Origin: an uncultured Eubacteriales bacterium | GTDB taxonomy: Bacteria; Bacillota; Clostridia; Oscillospirales; Oscillospiraceae | Assembly (NCBI GenBank): GCA_900079765.1 | Contig: LT599017.1 | Coordinates: 62,001-126,000 of the forward strand | DNA: 64,000 bases | Direction: 5' to 3' | In this document: one piece after another, positions 27,012 to 37,140 of the stretch | Layout: each line of letters begins with the position of its first letter | Numbering within the stretch: position 1 is the stretch's first letter | Translations under genes and position numbers: made by a program | Notes under the pieces: generated by a model | What the model was told of the DNA's origin: nothing | Database searches by the model: none | The model's input: the letters and a program-made list of their open reading frames with translations, nothing else

Positions 27012-27084
27012 GGTTCTGCTAAAGAAAATCAAGCTTTATTACCTTGGAGTTAAGCATGATATTTCTTTACTAGGGTAAATGTAA

Positions 27085-27605
27085 TGTGGTAATATTATTT
27101 GTCACCAGCAAGCCTACCGCTCTTGGCCTTTATTCCGTTCCTTGATGGGACGAAGTTGATAGAGCTGTTCACGGCCTGAATGTCAATTCAAAGATGGGTT
27201 ACACATCCCATCCGGCCCGCCCGTACATGTTGGACGCCCGCCCATGCCGTACAAGGTTCGGATAACCTCTGGCATGGCAGCAGGGAGTAGCATTATATCG
27301 CCGCTGTCATCGGGTTGGACGTTGCCACATGCCCCTTGACTGCACTCGCTATCTCGTACCACGATGGGACGAAGTTACGGCAAGTGTCTTACCCAGCGTG
27401 GTGCTGGCCCTTGAGCATCCTTTGGGGACACCCACGGCGACTATCTATCAGCTTGCTAGTGTGTGACGTATCAGCACAGTTTCCCGCACTTTCCGAAAGC
27501 CCTGGTTTGTGGGCCTTGATACGTGTTTATCAAGGAACATTTCCTGCTGGTCGAGTACCAGCGAACGCCTTCACCAGCTGTCACTGGTGGGGGCGTTTTT
27601 TATTA
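27085..27605 (+). ncRNA. Candidate large structured non-coding RNA (about 520 nt)
   Basis: No convincing protein frame exists here, yet the stretch is GC-balanced, rich in hairpins and ends in a textbook terminator. Stems seen: GATGGG/CCCATC (27193-27212), nested CCATGCC/GGCATGG enclosing AGGTT/AACCT (27242-27277), CCAGC/GCTGG (27393-27410), CCTTGATA/TATCAAGG (27514-27535), GCTGGT/ACCAGC (27546-27562). ACGTATCA (27466-27473) can also pair with TGATACGT (27517-27524), competing with one hairpin. A 14-nt direct repeat, GATGGGACGAAGTT, occurs at 27144 and 27363. Size, ornate folding and position after tRNAs at the edge of a mobile region recall ROOL/GOLLD-class RNAs, but I cannot confirm the class. 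The 5' end is a guess. Confidence 0.55.
27563..27602 (+). terminator. Intrinsic terminator of the structured RNA
   Basis: Stem AACGCC..CACCAG / CTGGTG..GGCGTT with loop CTGTCA region and a following run of six T residues. Strong rightward terminator. Confidence 0.85.
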
Positions 27606-27651
27606 ACGCTTTTCAGCGTCATAAAATAACTATATCACAACCGGGGCATAC

Positions 27652-27702
27652 TGTCATCAAATTTTTGACAAAATTCTGAGGAATTCAGAAATTTGAGTGA
27701 CA
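27652..27702. repeat. Long imperfect inverted repeat
   Basis: Outer arms TGTCATCAAATTT and AAATTTGAGTGACA pair with one bulge; an inner palindrome AAATTCTGA-GGAA-TTCAGAATTT-like lies between them. It sits between the structured RNA and the PcfJ operon. Possibly a recombination or replication site of the element; no function shown. Confidence 0.5.
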
Positions 27703-27739
27703 TTGTTGTAAACTGCGTGCATTTCGATTTTCTAAGTAT

Positions 27740-27781
27740 CCTGGGTCGCCCCTGCCCGCTTGCTGCCAGCGGCGACCCAGG
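27740..27781 (-). terminator. Hairpin after the PcfJ operon
   Basis: Perfect 11-bp arms CCTGGGTCGCC / GGCGACCCAGG about 55 bp beyond the PcfJ stop in the leftward direction. No clear U run follows; a likely 3' end of the PcfJ transcript. Confidence 0.45.
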
Positions 27782-27833
27782 TAAGTCATAGATCAAAAAT
27801 TTATTGCACCCTTCGGCATACCCTTTTTGCATT

Positions 27834-30005
27834 TCAGGCTGTTTTGATATTTACAGCCTGCGGGGCCTCCATAAGGTCTGCCTGGAGCACATCCGCCAGC
27901 AGTTTTCCGCGCAGATCGCCGTTTTGTATTCTCAGTCCATTTGTCCGGATGTCAGCATAACCCTGAATCCGCCGCTCTCTGCTCTCCTCAGCCATCTGCA
28001 TGTCGTCCGCCGTCAGTCTCTTGGCCACTTCCTTTTGCCAGAACCGCAGGAACTTTTCCGCGTCCTGGATGTCCGCATTCTGCCGATCAAACATGGTGCG
28101 TTTCTGCCTCACTGTCCCGCCCGGTTCAATTTCAAGCGTATAGTATGGCTTGTCCGGCTCCTCGGTTTTCCGCAGGAAAAGGACGTAAGCCTCATGGGTC
28201 TCAACCCTCTCATAATACCTTTCGCTCTTCCCAACACAATGGATCAGGGAACGGCCCTCATTTATGATCTCCTCAATGCACGTCGGTGCCATCACCATGT
28301 AGGTGTCACCCATGAGCTCGTATTTAACCTTCAGCGATTTGCAGATGTCGTCCACATGGGGATACTTCTCGGCGTACTCCGCGGCCAGGAGGGCAACCTC
28401 CTTACTTGCGCATCGCTCCACTAGCTCATCGTGCCTCTGCCGCAGTTTTTTGCACCGGTAGATGATAGCGTCCGACGTGTCCATCTTCAGGCGCTGTGCC
28501 ATGGAGAGGTAATCTGCCCAGGTTCGGAGGAGCTGCTTGGTGTTCTCTCCCGTCTCCGAGGCCTGCCGCTGAAGGTAATTGCACACCTGGGTTTCGCTCA
28601 TTCTGCTTCGGATGAACTTTAATTCTCCCGGCTCAATTCGTTCCCGCTCAAGCCAGGATATTACCCGGTCGGGTACCTGCCTGGCGGTCTTCTTCTCAAA
28701 TGCCAACCAAGCCAAGAATCGGCTTCCTCCATTGTTCTCCCGCAGTCTGCGGAGTTGCCTGCGGTCAAGCTTCAGTTGCTTGTGCAGCTCGTGGCCCTCT
28801 CGCATATACTTCTTTTGCCAATCATAGTCGCCAGCGGCATCATAGGCCAGACGAGACAGGCCCGCTTTGGCGATTTGCTCCAGCCACGGCTTTCTTCTCA
28901 GATTTTCCAGCCACCACTCGGGGTCTACCTTATTCAGCTCCCGCGCTATTTCAGGGAGCCCCGTCCTGGCCAGTTCTTTTTTAGCAAGCCCCGGCATGGT
29001 TTTTCCATAGACGCGCCCGACATAGTCGACGGAGCCACCGTAGGAGCTGCCCCCATGAATCCACCTGACTTCGTGCTGCTTATAGTCGCCGTACCAATAT
29101 GCGTCACCGTATAGATTCTGGTTATAAATAACCCTGCGGGTCTCAAAGCAGCTTTTTTGTGGGCTGCGGTAGTCCTCCTTGTGGTAGTGATGATTCACTT
29201 GAAAACAGCGGATTACAAACCCGGTTTCACACCGCTGAAGAAGATACACCAGCTCCGGATCTGTGTAAAAGTTTCCGGCCCTCCCTACGGTCTTATAGGT
29301 GATACTATGTCCACAGTGCGGGCAGCGACCTGATTTGTTATGCCGTGGGTTTCTCAGCTGTACCTCGGTCTCGCACCATGTGCAATAGCCAGTCTTGGGA
29401 CCGTTGCGCTTGTACACATAAAACATATAGTGCTGCGTAATCCCTACCTTGTCCACCCAGCGGCTCCAGTCCTTTGGCAGCGGCGGGATCTGCTCCATGG
29501 CCAAATCCCATGGCCCCGTCTCCTTCTTGTATCGCTGCTTTAGCTGCTCTTCCCGAACAGATAGCTGATACTCCAGAATCCCACGATAGCCCCCATGCGC
29601 ACCGCCGAGGTATTGCTTGATGCTGTGGTGCCCCTCCTGATTAATCCACTTCTCTGTCTTTGACAAAGAGCAGTAGGCAGGCCACTGGAGCATATCCAAC
29701 TTGGCCTCACTCCAGCGCTCCCCCTGAACATCGTAGGTAAGGAAATCCCCCGTTTCCCGGTTAATAAACAGCTCATATGCCGCCTTCCGGGAGCCCCCGC
29801 GCATTAAATGTGGAAGGAAAAAGGCAACCTTTAGGACTGTGCCCAGCTGCTGGCACCGCATATAGATACATATCTTATAGCTGTTCTCTGGGTTCGCTCC
29901 CCTATATCGCACGACCTTAACCGGCTTATCCTCCGCCGCCATCTGCATCATCTTTGGCGTTGCGTTCAGAGTCCTAAGTTCCCTCAGTTTTTCCTTTTTC
30001 ATCAA
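27834..30005 (-). CDS. PcfJ-like mobile-element protein
   Basis: A 723-residue cytosolic protein of the PcfJ-like family, named after a gene of the enterococcal conjugative plasmid pCF10 and common in Firmicutes mobile elements. A zinc-ribbon-like pair CTWCETEVQLRN...CPHCGHS lies near residue 220-245, and the C-terminal half ends with the family block EIINEGRSLIHCVGKSERYYERV and KPYYTLEIEPGGTVRQKR (about 595-660), which is the best conserved part. The biochemical role is unknown; nucleic-acid binding in transfer or replication is guessed. Its start overlaps the DUF7666 gene by 4 bp. Confidence 0.85.
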   Translation of the reverse strand: MMKKEKLRELRTLNATPKMMQMAAEDKPVKVVRYRGANPENSYKICIYMRCQQLGTVLKVAFFLPHLMRGGSRKAAYELFINRETGDFLTYDVQGERWSEAKLDMLQWPAYCSLSKTEKWINQEGHHSIKQYLGGAHGGYRGILEYQLSVREEQLKQRYKKETGPWDLAMEQIPPLPKDWSRWVDKVGITQHYMFYVYKRNGPKTGYCTWCETEVQLRNPRHNKSGRCPHCGHSITYKTVGRAGNFYTDPELVYLLQRCETGFVIRCFQVNHHYHKEDYRSPQKSCFETRRVIYNQNLYGDAYWYGDYKQHEVRWIHGGSSYGGSVDYVGRVYGKTMPGLAKKELARTGLPEIARELNKVDPEWWLENLRRKPWLEQIAKAGLSRLAYDAAGDYDWQKKYMREGHELHKQLKLDRRQLRRLRENNGGSRFLAWLAFEKKTARQVPDRVISWLERERIEPGELKFIRSRMSETQVCNYLQRQASETGENTKQLLRTWADYLSMAQRLKMDTSDAIIYRCKKLRQRHDELVERCASKEVALLAAEYAEKYPHVDDICKSLKVKYELMGDTYMVMAPTCIEEIINEGRSLIHCVGKSERYYERVETHEAYVLFLRKTEEPDKPYYTLEIEPGGTVRQKRTMFDRQNADIQDAEKFLRFWQKEVAKRLTADDMQMAEESRERRIQGYADIRTNGLRIQNGDLRGKLLADVLQADLMEAPQAVNIKTA

Positions 30006-30562
30006 TCTGCCTCCTCCCGCTCTTTTCCCTGACAGTCGTAGTACACTCCGGGTTTCCGACCGGAGCCATCTACTTCCCAGAGGGCAATTTCTTCAATGCG
30101 CCTTGTAAGTGGATTCTCCTTGGCCAGCGCCAAGTAAGCGCCCTGGGGACCGGCAGCGGCTGGGTCTACTCCACGCACAATAGCGAATCCATTCTCCGCT
30201 GCGCCGCAATCCCGTATAACGTTCCCGTTCCACTCTCGGAACGGGTGTCGAACTATGTACAGCAACGCAGCCTCCAGAAAGTCCCGCAGACTCAACCGGC
30301 GGATCAACCGCATCTCCGTGCAGGAAATTTTGCTGTCGATGTCGTCCTCGTCGATATCTCCCCCAGCCTCAACTTCCCAGCATTCGGCCTCTGAGAAGTT
30401 CGGGTAGTAGGTAAGGCAATCTAGTGGATTCTCTGCACAGTGAAAGCCGTTGCTGCGGCAGTTCGCCTTTTCAGTCACGTTCATCGCGTCTGCCTTGAAT
30501 TGGTATCCCCGGCAGATCAGCCCCGGATCAAACATTTTGTAAGCTATCAGTGACATCCTCAC
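30002..30562 (-). CDS. DUF7666 domain protein
   Basis: A 186-residue protein with the pattern of DUF7666 proteins: MFDPGLICRGYQFKADAMNV, then GFHCAENPLDCLTYYPN, and AECWEVEAGGDID. These are often found in phages and conjugative elements next to other small accessory proteins; function unknown. It overlaps PcfJ by 4 bp (ATGA) and follows the PcfK-like gene by 5 bp, so it is in the same operon. Confidence 0.75.
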   Translation of the reverse strand: MRMSLIAYKMFDPGLICRGYQFKADAMNVTEKANCRSNGFHCAENPLDCLTYYPNFSEAECWEVEAGGDIDEDDIDSKISCTEMRLIRRLSLRDFLEAALLYIVRHPFREWNGNVIRDCGAAENGFAIVRGVDPAAAGPQGAYLALAKENPLTRRIEEIALWEVDGSGRKPGVYYDCQGKEREEAD

Positions 30563-30567
30563 ACCCC

Positions 30568-31383
30568 CTATAAAAAGTCGGCCAGATCTAACACCACTCG
30601 CGCCGAAGAGTGGGCGGGCGGCGTGACAGGAACGTCGCCGGAGACTGCCGCCAGCACCGCATATCGAATATCGTCCGCCCGGTTAAAACCAAAGTAGCCG
30701 TCGACTGCATCAAATGCGGGGTCTGCCCCTAGTACCGCCTTCTTGTTCACCATTCCCTCCTTAGCGACTTCCCAAATAGCGTCCATCGCCCCGCCCAGGC
30801 TCTTCCCATCCTCTGCTACCATTGTGGCGGCTGTTTCATCGGCACAGCGGGCAATGATATAGCGGCTTACGACGTCCATGTGAATATTTCCCGCGTTTCT
30901 CTGCATCTCCGCGTTAATCTTCTCAATGGCTTTTTCAATCACAAGATCATCTCCTAATCCATTTTTCTGTGCGTGAAATTCCTCATATCCAACCCACTCC
31001 GGGTTTTCAAATATCCTGCTCATATGGAGGCCCAGGGCGTACCGTTCCCGCTCTTTATCCCTGCGCAGCCAAGCGCAGCTACCGGTATACTCCAAAAGAC
31101 GCCGGTACATGTCCCACTCCCTGTATTTTTCAATCAGTGCGCGGGACCGGTGCTCCCAGTCCTCTGAATCCAGCACTCCAAGGTCTGTCAGGACCCCTTC
31201 ACAGTAAACTGACTCGTATTTTGGATATCCACTCCGCGTCGTTCCGATCACTCGACCTGTCTGTTTTGACCGCCCCACAAGGTAGTGCTGCCGAAGTTGT
31301 GCAAACTCAGCCCGCATTGCTAACTCTGGGCTCTCCTGGTCACCCAGGAACAGAAACAGGAAAAAGCAGTTTTTTCCTTTCAT
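30568..31383 (-). CDS. PcfK / AcrIIA9-like C-terminal domain protein
   Basis: A 271-residue protein. The N-terminal 145 residues are unrecognised. The C-terminal part (about 150-250) runs IEKAIEKINAEMQRN, then VVSRYIIARC, then GKSLGGAMDAIWEVAKEG and AFDAVDGYFGF. That order (short helix, VV-x-Y/F-II, K(S/T)-x-M-x-x-AKKK, YFGI) is how I remember the PcfK-like family, part of which is annotated as Cas9 inhibitor AcrIIA9. PcfK lies beside PcfJ in pCF10, which supports the call. Anti-Cas9 activity is only a hypothesis. It starts 3 bp after the DUF3102 gene. Confidence 0.5.
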   Translation of the reverse strand: MKGKNCFFLFLFLGDQESPELAMRAEFAQLRQHYLVGRSKQTGRVIGTTRSGYPKYESVYCEGVLTDLGVLDSEDWEHRSRALIEKYREWDMYRRLLEYTGSCAWLRRDKERERYALGLHMSRIFENPEWVGYEEFHAQKNGLGDDLVIEKAIEKINAEMQRNAGNIHMDVVSRYIIARCADETAATMVAEDGKSLGGAMDAIWEVAKEGMVNKKAVLGADPAFDAVDGYFGFNRADDIRYAVLAAVSGDVPVTPPAHSSARVVLDLADFL

Positions 31384-31386
31384 GAT

Positions 31387-32436
31387 TTATGCCCTCGTGT
31401 CTCCGTTCTGCCGAGCAGCAGCGCTGTCGCAAATCTGTTTACCAAGCGCTGCCAGAGCTGAGGTCAACCGACCGCAAAGGTCCGGGTCGGAAGTTACCAG
31501 ACGGTCGAGACAATCCTCCAAACCGGCGAGATCCTTTTGCACAGCAGAGAAGTATACCTTGTACTCGGTGGCGGCGGGATTGCTCACCAGCTTGAGCTGC
31601 TTTTCCAAGGCCTCGGATTTGGCGCGAGTGGCCTCCTGTTCGGCCCGGATGGTCTTCACCTGGGCCTCGGCGTCCGCCTTGGCCTTCTCGGCCTTTTCGA
31701 TCTTGGCCTTCAGACGATCTTCGGCCTCTTTCTTGGCGGTCTTAGCGGCCTCTGTCGCCCCCTCCTGCCGGGCGGCGTCCAGAGCTGCGGTGTCGGGGGT
31801 GTCGGAGTAGGTGGAGTCAATGGGCTGCTTTCGCAGATCCTCCAGCTCCTTGCGGAGATCTGCCATCACCCCGTCCAAGTGGGCCTCAGTCTCCCGCTGG
31901 CTCTCCATAGCGGCGTTGGCGATGGTCATCTCCTGGGACAGCTTATCCCTAGATTGCTCTGCAATCCGTTTGTCGGCCTCTGCAGCCTCTTTAGCCTCCA
32001 GGGCCTCCTTGCGCTCACGGATGGCCTGCTCCAACTCACGGGAGGTCATGTCCACCACCGTCTTCTCCTCACCGTTGATGATGTGGGATTCAGCGGCAAA
32101 CGCCTCCCGCTCCTCCGATTCAAATGCCAGAAGTGCCAGGGCTTTGCTGGCCCCCAAATTCGTCAGCGCTGACGAATTTGAATACTCCTTTGCCAGCCGC
32201 ATGAATCGGTTGGCCTGGGACACGGAAAACTGAGCTTGATTTTCCAACCATGGTAGCCATTCACCATGTTGGAGCTGCGCCTTTGCCTCAAGCAGCCTAT
32301 TGCCAATTTCCACTATGCCAATGCCAACATTAGCTTTAAGCATCTGAATTTCAGCAGTAATAACTTCGATGTTTCTATTCTCCACAGGGGCCATTTCAGC
32401 CTCTGTTCTCATTACATTACCAAGCAGCGTTGTCAT
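31387..32436 (-). CDS. DUF3102 coiled-coil protein
   Basis: A 349-residue protein. The N-terminal 110 residues match DUF3102 (ITAEIQMLKANVGIGIVEIG, then GEWLPWLENQAQFSVSQANRFMRLA), a family common in phages and plasmids and loosely related to ParB/KilA-like helices. Residues about 140-290 are an Ala/Glu/Lys-rich coiled coil. A C-terminal helical block follows. A role in DNA binding or partition of the element is likely but unproven. The start follows GGAGGGCAAGTAAT. Confidence 0.8.
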   Translation of the reverse strand: MTTLLGNVMRTEAEMAPVENRNIEVITAEIQMLKANVGIGIVEIGNRLLEAKAQLQHGEWLPWLENQAQFSVSQANRFMRLAKEYSNSSALTNLGASKALALLAFESEEREAFAAESHIINGEEKTVVDMTSRELEQAIRERKEALEAKEAAEADKRIAEQSRDKLSQEMTIANAAMESQRETEAHLDGVMADLRKELEDLRKQPIDSTYSDTPDTAALDAARQEGATEAAKTAKKEAEDRLKAKIEKAEKAKADAEAQVKTIRAEQEATRAKSEALEKQLKLVSNPAATEYKVYFSAVQKDLAGLEDCLDRLVTSDPDLCGRLTSALAALGKQICDSAAARQNGDTRA

Positions 32437-32529
32437 ATTACTTGCCCTCCATGTTTAGGTAGGCTATCAGCCTTGTCATACATAATCGTTAGCATTTCTC
32501 CCCGTCGGCCCGGTAGGTCAGGCTGCTCA

Positions 32530-32772
32530 TCAATTCTCAGTCCGCGCCCAGTACCCGCCGGTAGAGTAATCCCATTCAATCGTCCCATCCTCGTACCGCT
32601 GGACACCGTTTGCATAAAGTGTCCAGCTGTCTTTGATGCGCTCCAGTCTCGCTTCCGCGAACATATAAACCTCTCTGCAAATGTAGGCGCTACCGTTGCG
32701 GTTAGTGTAGGTTGCGCCAACTACTGGGACGATGTAGTTGCCGCGCACTCCAGCTCTGTTTTCCATAAACAT
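32530..32772 (-). CDS. Small mobile-element protein, unknown family
   Basis: An 80-residue soluble protein rich in Tyr, Trp and Arg (NYIVPVVGATYTNRNGSAY, DGTIEWDYSTGGYWA). The ribosome site AAAGGAAAAGGAGTT precedes ATG TTT ATG. It resembles short proteins found in Clostridia conjugative elements. A rival 95-residue frame at 32433-32720 has poor composition and no ribosome site. It is first gene of the leftward PcfJ operon. Confidence 0.6.
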   Translation of the reverse strand: MFMENRAGVRGNYIVPVVGATYTNRNGSAYICREVYMFAEARLERIKDSWTLYANGVQRYEDGTIEWDYSTGGYWARTEN

Positions 32773-32798
32773 AACTCCTTTTCCTTTGCTATGTTGTT

Positions 32799-32827
32799 AT
32801 TATAGACTAATATTCGTGCATAATCAA
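32799..32827 (-). promoter_or_regulatory. Promoter of the PcfJ operon inside the operator
   Basis: Read leftward, TTGATT (32822-32827) and TATAAT (32799-32804) are 17 bp apart. The -10 box is partly in, and the -35 box directly beside, the left arm of the long inverted repeat. Confidence 0.65.
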
Positions 32828-32856
32828 TTAGCGATATGCACGAATATTAGTCTATA
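32801..32856. promoter_or_regulatory. Large perfect inverted repeat (operator) between divergent genes
   Basis: Two perfectly complementary 21-nt arms (32801-32821 and 32836-32856, core ACTAATATTCGTGCAT) flank a 14-nt spacer. It covers the leftward promoter and lies upstream of the HTH gene. Best explained as the binding site of the small HTH regulator at 32914 or a partner. Confidence 0.75.
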
Positions 32857-32876
32857 TAATTGTTTGTTTTATGCAC

Positions 32877-32905
32877 TTGAAGTCGTGCCTAATATGACTT
32901 ATAAT
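32877..32905 (+). promoter_or_regulatory. Promoter of the HTH regulator gene
   Basis: TTGAAG (32877-32882) and TATAAT (32900-32905) with 17 bp between. A half-site-like GCAC..GTGC flanks the -35 box, so the regulator may also act on itself. Confidence 0.65.
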
Positions 32906-32913
32906 TATTAATT

Positions 32914-33144
32914 ATGGGGGTGGATAATTTGCCGCTTAAATATAAAGCAGATATTTTGGCTGTTCTTAGAGAGGCCGGGTATAACACATACCGGATTCGC
33001 CAGGACGGCTTGCTATCGCAATCCACATTGCAGAAGCTCCGTGAGGGTAAGGGGGTTTCTTGGGATAATATAGAAACCATCTGCCGCTTACTTAACTGTC
33101 AGCCTAGTGATTTGATGGAGTACGTGCCGGCGGAGCAGCCTTAA
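32914..33144 (+). CDS. Cro/CI-type HTH regulator (YozG-like)
   Basis: A 76-residue single-domain HTH_26/YozG-type DNA-binding protein: ILAVLREAGYNTYRIRQDGL, LSQSTLQKLREGKGVSWDNI, and ETICRLLNCQPSDLMEYV. It is divergent from the PcfJ operon across the 21-bp-arm inverted repeat and is its likely repressor. The ATG follows GGGGGTGG-like sequence poorly, and the later ATT/TTG region could hold an alternative start (the core begins around LPLKYK). Confidence 0.85.
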   Translation: MGVDNLPLKYKADILAVLREAGYNTYRIRQDGLLSQSTLQKLREGKGVSWDNIETICRLLNCQPSDLMEYVPAEQP

Positions 33145-33224
33145 TCGCCAGCCCGTCGTCTGGCATTACTATTGCGCAATAGAATCATCTGTGCCCGGAC
33201 GTGTGCGTTACCTGCCGGGCCATG

Positions 33225-33259
33225 GCTCCGCCTTAGACTGCAGCTGAGGCGGGGCTTTT
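33225..33259 (+). terminator. Terminator after the HTH gene
   Basis: Stem GC-CCGCCTTAG / CTGAGGCGGGGC with loop and TTTT, about 80 bp after the HTH stop. Confidence 0.75.
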
Positions 33260-33275
33260 CTATCGCCACATATGA

Positions 33276-33318
33276 AAAAAGCTCCCCAATTGTCAGAAAG
33301 CCAATTGGGGAGCTTTTT
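33276..33318. terminator. Second, bidirectional terminator
   Basis: Perfect stem AAAAAGCTCCCCAATTG / CAATTGGGGAGCTTTTT with a 9-nt loop; T-runs in both directions. With the preceding hairpin it insulates the collagen-like genes from the HTH gene. Confidence 0.85.
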
Positions 33319-33486
33319 GTGTGCCAGGAATGTGTCTACATTAGAGGTTTCTCAGAAAAAACTGTGGGAACGCTACGCAGGGATGAAAGACGCCACTTGT
33401 TCCCACAGGGTGACAGGTTTCTTCTATAAAAAGACACAGCGGGGTAGGTCCCTTAGCAGAAGTATTCCTCATACGTCCGTTCTTTC

Positions 33487-33514
33487 ACCTGTTCTCCCTT
33501 TTTCGCATATATTA
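33487..33514 (+). promoter_or_regulatory. Sigma-K-like promoter of the first collagen-like gene
   Basis: AC (33487-33488), 17 bp, then CATATATTA (33506-33514), matching the mother-cell sigma-K pattern AC-N17-CATAnnnTA. The same arrangement lies before the second collagen gene. A hairpin GGAGGC-CTT-GCCTCC (33520-33534) follows at once, and another GCCACGG/CCGTGGC hairpin later in the leader. Confidence 0.55.
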
Positions 33515-33631
33515 ACAACGGAGGCCTTGCCTCCTGAATGCCCAGCCTATGCCACGGTTTTTATATATTGGCCGTGGCCGGGTACCTGTCCTCCAAGCAG
33601 GGATTCCTTAGATAATAAATTTCTTTTTTGA

Positions 33632-35176
<1,545 letters not shown>

Positions 35177-35216
35177 AAAATTAAGAAAAAAATTTTAGTG
35201 TTACTAAAACAATAGA

Positions 35217-35261
35217 GAAAAGCGCCGACGGACGTTATAAAGCGTCCAGTCGGTGCTTTTT
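35217..35261 (+). terminator. Terminator of the first collagen-like gene
   Basis: Stem AAAAGCGCCGAC..GGACG / CGTCC..GTCGGTGCTTTT followed by TT, 40 bp after the stop. Confidence 0.85.
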
Positions 35262-35407
35262 ACTACTTTCCACGTGGTAGAAGGTAATAAGCAAGTTGCA
35301 GATCGGTGTTTCAGGCAAAACCTCCGCTTACTCCTCAGAGAGGAAACCACGCCTGACAATGGTATGCAGGACCGTCCATGGACAAGTGTTTTCACAGGTC
35401 CTTTTTC

Positions 35408-35435
35408 ACCTATAAGCCTTTTTTCACATATAATG
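35408..35435 (+). promoter_or_regulatory. Sigma-K-like promoter of the second collagen-like gene
   Basis: AC (35408-35409), 17 bp, then CATATAATG (35427-35435). The leader again starts with a small hairpin GAGGC-CCC-GCCTC (35441-35453), equivalent to the one before the first gene. Confidence 0.5.
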
Positions 35436-35573
35436 ATATGGAGGCCCCGCCTCAAGCTCTGCTCCAGCTGCCCCGTGCGAAATTTTCTCATGTTGGTCAT
35501 AGGTAGGTTTTTGTCCCCCCAAAGGTGGGACATTTTGATAACTTAATGTTTCTTTTTTGATTGGAGTAAGGAT

Positions 35574-37127
35574 ATGAATTCTAACAAAGACGATCCCAGA
35601 GCTTTTTTAGCCGGAACAGGTTACGACCCAGCAAGCGCTAGCGGTTGCTTTCCTCGCTACTGCCGGGGCTACACTGGCCCCACAGGGGCTACCGGCCCCA
35701 CAGGGGCTACGGGCCCGACGGGAATTACCGGCCCCACGGGAATCACCGGTCTTACGGGAATCAGAGGTTCTATCGGGCCCATGGGCCCCATGGGCGTGAG
35801 GGGGCCCACTGGTCTTACCGGAGCCGCTGGAACTGATGGCGCAACCGGGCCTACCGGAGTCGCCGGAGATACTGGAGCCACTGGCTCCACTGGAGCTACC
35901 GGAGCCACTGGAGCCACCGGAGCTACCGGAGCTACCGGAACTACTGGAGCCACTGGAGCCACCGGTGCCACTGGAGCTACCGGAGCCACCGGAGCTACCG
36001 GAGCCACTGGAGCTACCGGAGCCACTGGAGCCACCGGTGCCACTGGAGCTACCGGTGCCACTGGAGCCACTGGAGCGGATGGAGCCGACGGGGTAACCGG
36101 TCCCACTGGTGCTGATGGTGATGAGGGTGCGACCGGGCCTACTGGTCCTACAGGTCCTACAGGTCCTACTGGCCCCACCGGGGCTGATGGAGATGCCGGT
36201 GCGACCGGGCCTACTGGTCCCACTGGCCCCTCCGGTGCTGATGGTACTGACGGTGCGACCGGTCCCACTGGTCCTACCGGTGCTGATGGTGATGAAGGTG
36301 CGACCGGGCCAACTGGTCCTACTGGCCCCACTGGCCCCACGGGTGCAGATGGTGGTGCGACCGGGCCTACAGGTCCTACAGGTCCTACTGGCCCCACCGG
36401 GGCTGATGGAGATGCCGGTGCGACCGGGCCTACAGGTCCGACAGGTCCGACTGGCCCTACTGGGGCTGATGGAGATGCCGGTGCGACCGGGCCTACAGGT
36501 CCAACTGGTCCGACTGGTCCTACTGGGGCTGATGGAGATGCCGGTGCGACCGGTCCTACAGGTCCGAATGGCCCCACCGGGGCTGATGGAGATGCCGGTG
36601 CGACTGGTCCTACTGGTCCGACTGGCCCCACCGGGGCTGATGGAGGTGCCGGTGCGACCGGGCCAACTGGTCCTACTGGCCCTACCGGTCCTACTGGCCC
36701 CACTAACCTGCTTTCCGGCTTGCAGGTTCAGTTACAGGGGAGCAGCGGTGGAACCATCAATAACAATATTAACGTTTTATTTGACACAGTCATTAACGCA
36801 CCTTCTTCTGTTATCACCTATAATGCCGGAACAGGTACTTTCTTTATTACGCAGCCAGGAAATTACTATATATCCTGGTGGGTCAACACCGATGGCGCGG
36901 GAGCAAGTACTTTTGTCAATTTTGGCATACGGATTATCACTGGCGGCTCGGGAACAATTTTGGCTACTTCTCCTGCTCCGATGACCACGCTACAATTGAA
37001 TGGTGACGCTTTAGTCACTGCGGTAAGCTCCCCCATGGCATTTAGTCTTTTCAACAATACTGGAGTAGCTGTCACGTATGGAACATCGCCGATTCAGGCT
37101 AATATAGCCATTATTCAGGTAACCTAA
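35574..37127 (+). CDS. Collagen-like exosporium-type glycoprotein with C1q/TNF-like C-terminal domain
   Basis: A 517-residue paralogue in design but not in tail. The leader [20 protein letters not shown] parallels that of the first gene. About 340 residues of Gly-X-Y follow, rich in GAT and GPT with GADGDAGAT repeats. The C-terminal ~138 residues (from [16 protein letters not shown]) look like the jelly-roll trimerisation domain of BclA ([45 protein letters not shown]). Together the two genes likely make spore-surface filaments. The ribosome site TTGATTGGAGTAAGGAT matches the first gene's. Confidence 0.82.
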   Translation: MNSNKDDPRAFLAGTGYDPASASGCFPRYCRGYTGPTGATGPTGATGPTGITGPTGITGLTGIRGSIGPMGPMGVRGPTGLTGAAGTDGATGPTGVAGDTGATGSTGATGATGATGATGATGTTGATGATGATGATGATGATGATGATGATGATGATGATGATGATGADGADGVTGPTGADGDEGATGPTGPTGPTGPTGPTGADGDAGATGPTGPTGPSGADGTDGATGPTGPTGADGDEGATGPTGPTGPTGPTGADGGATGPTGPTGPTGPTGADGDAGATGPTGPTGPTGPTGADGDAGATGPTGPTGPTGPTGADGDAGATGPTGPNGPTGADGDAGATGPTGPTGPTGADGGAGATGPTGPTGPTGPTGPTNLLSGLQVQLQGSSGGTINNNINVLFDTVINAPSSVITYNAGTGTFFITQPGNYYISWWVNTDGAGASTFVNFGIRIITGGSGTILATSPAPMTTLQLNGDALVTAVSSPMAFSLFNNTGVAVTYGTSPIQANIAIIQVT

Positions 37128-37140
37128 TACGTTTATTAAA

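Noticed and set aside
27085-27605. tmRNA or RNase P RNA
   Set aside because: The characteristic conserved ends and core sequences of both are absent.
27315-27629. 104-codon rightward frame inside the structured RNA region
   Set aside because: No ribosome site, odd composition rich in Cys, Trp and Ser, runs through the terminator hairpin; better explained as non-coding RNA.
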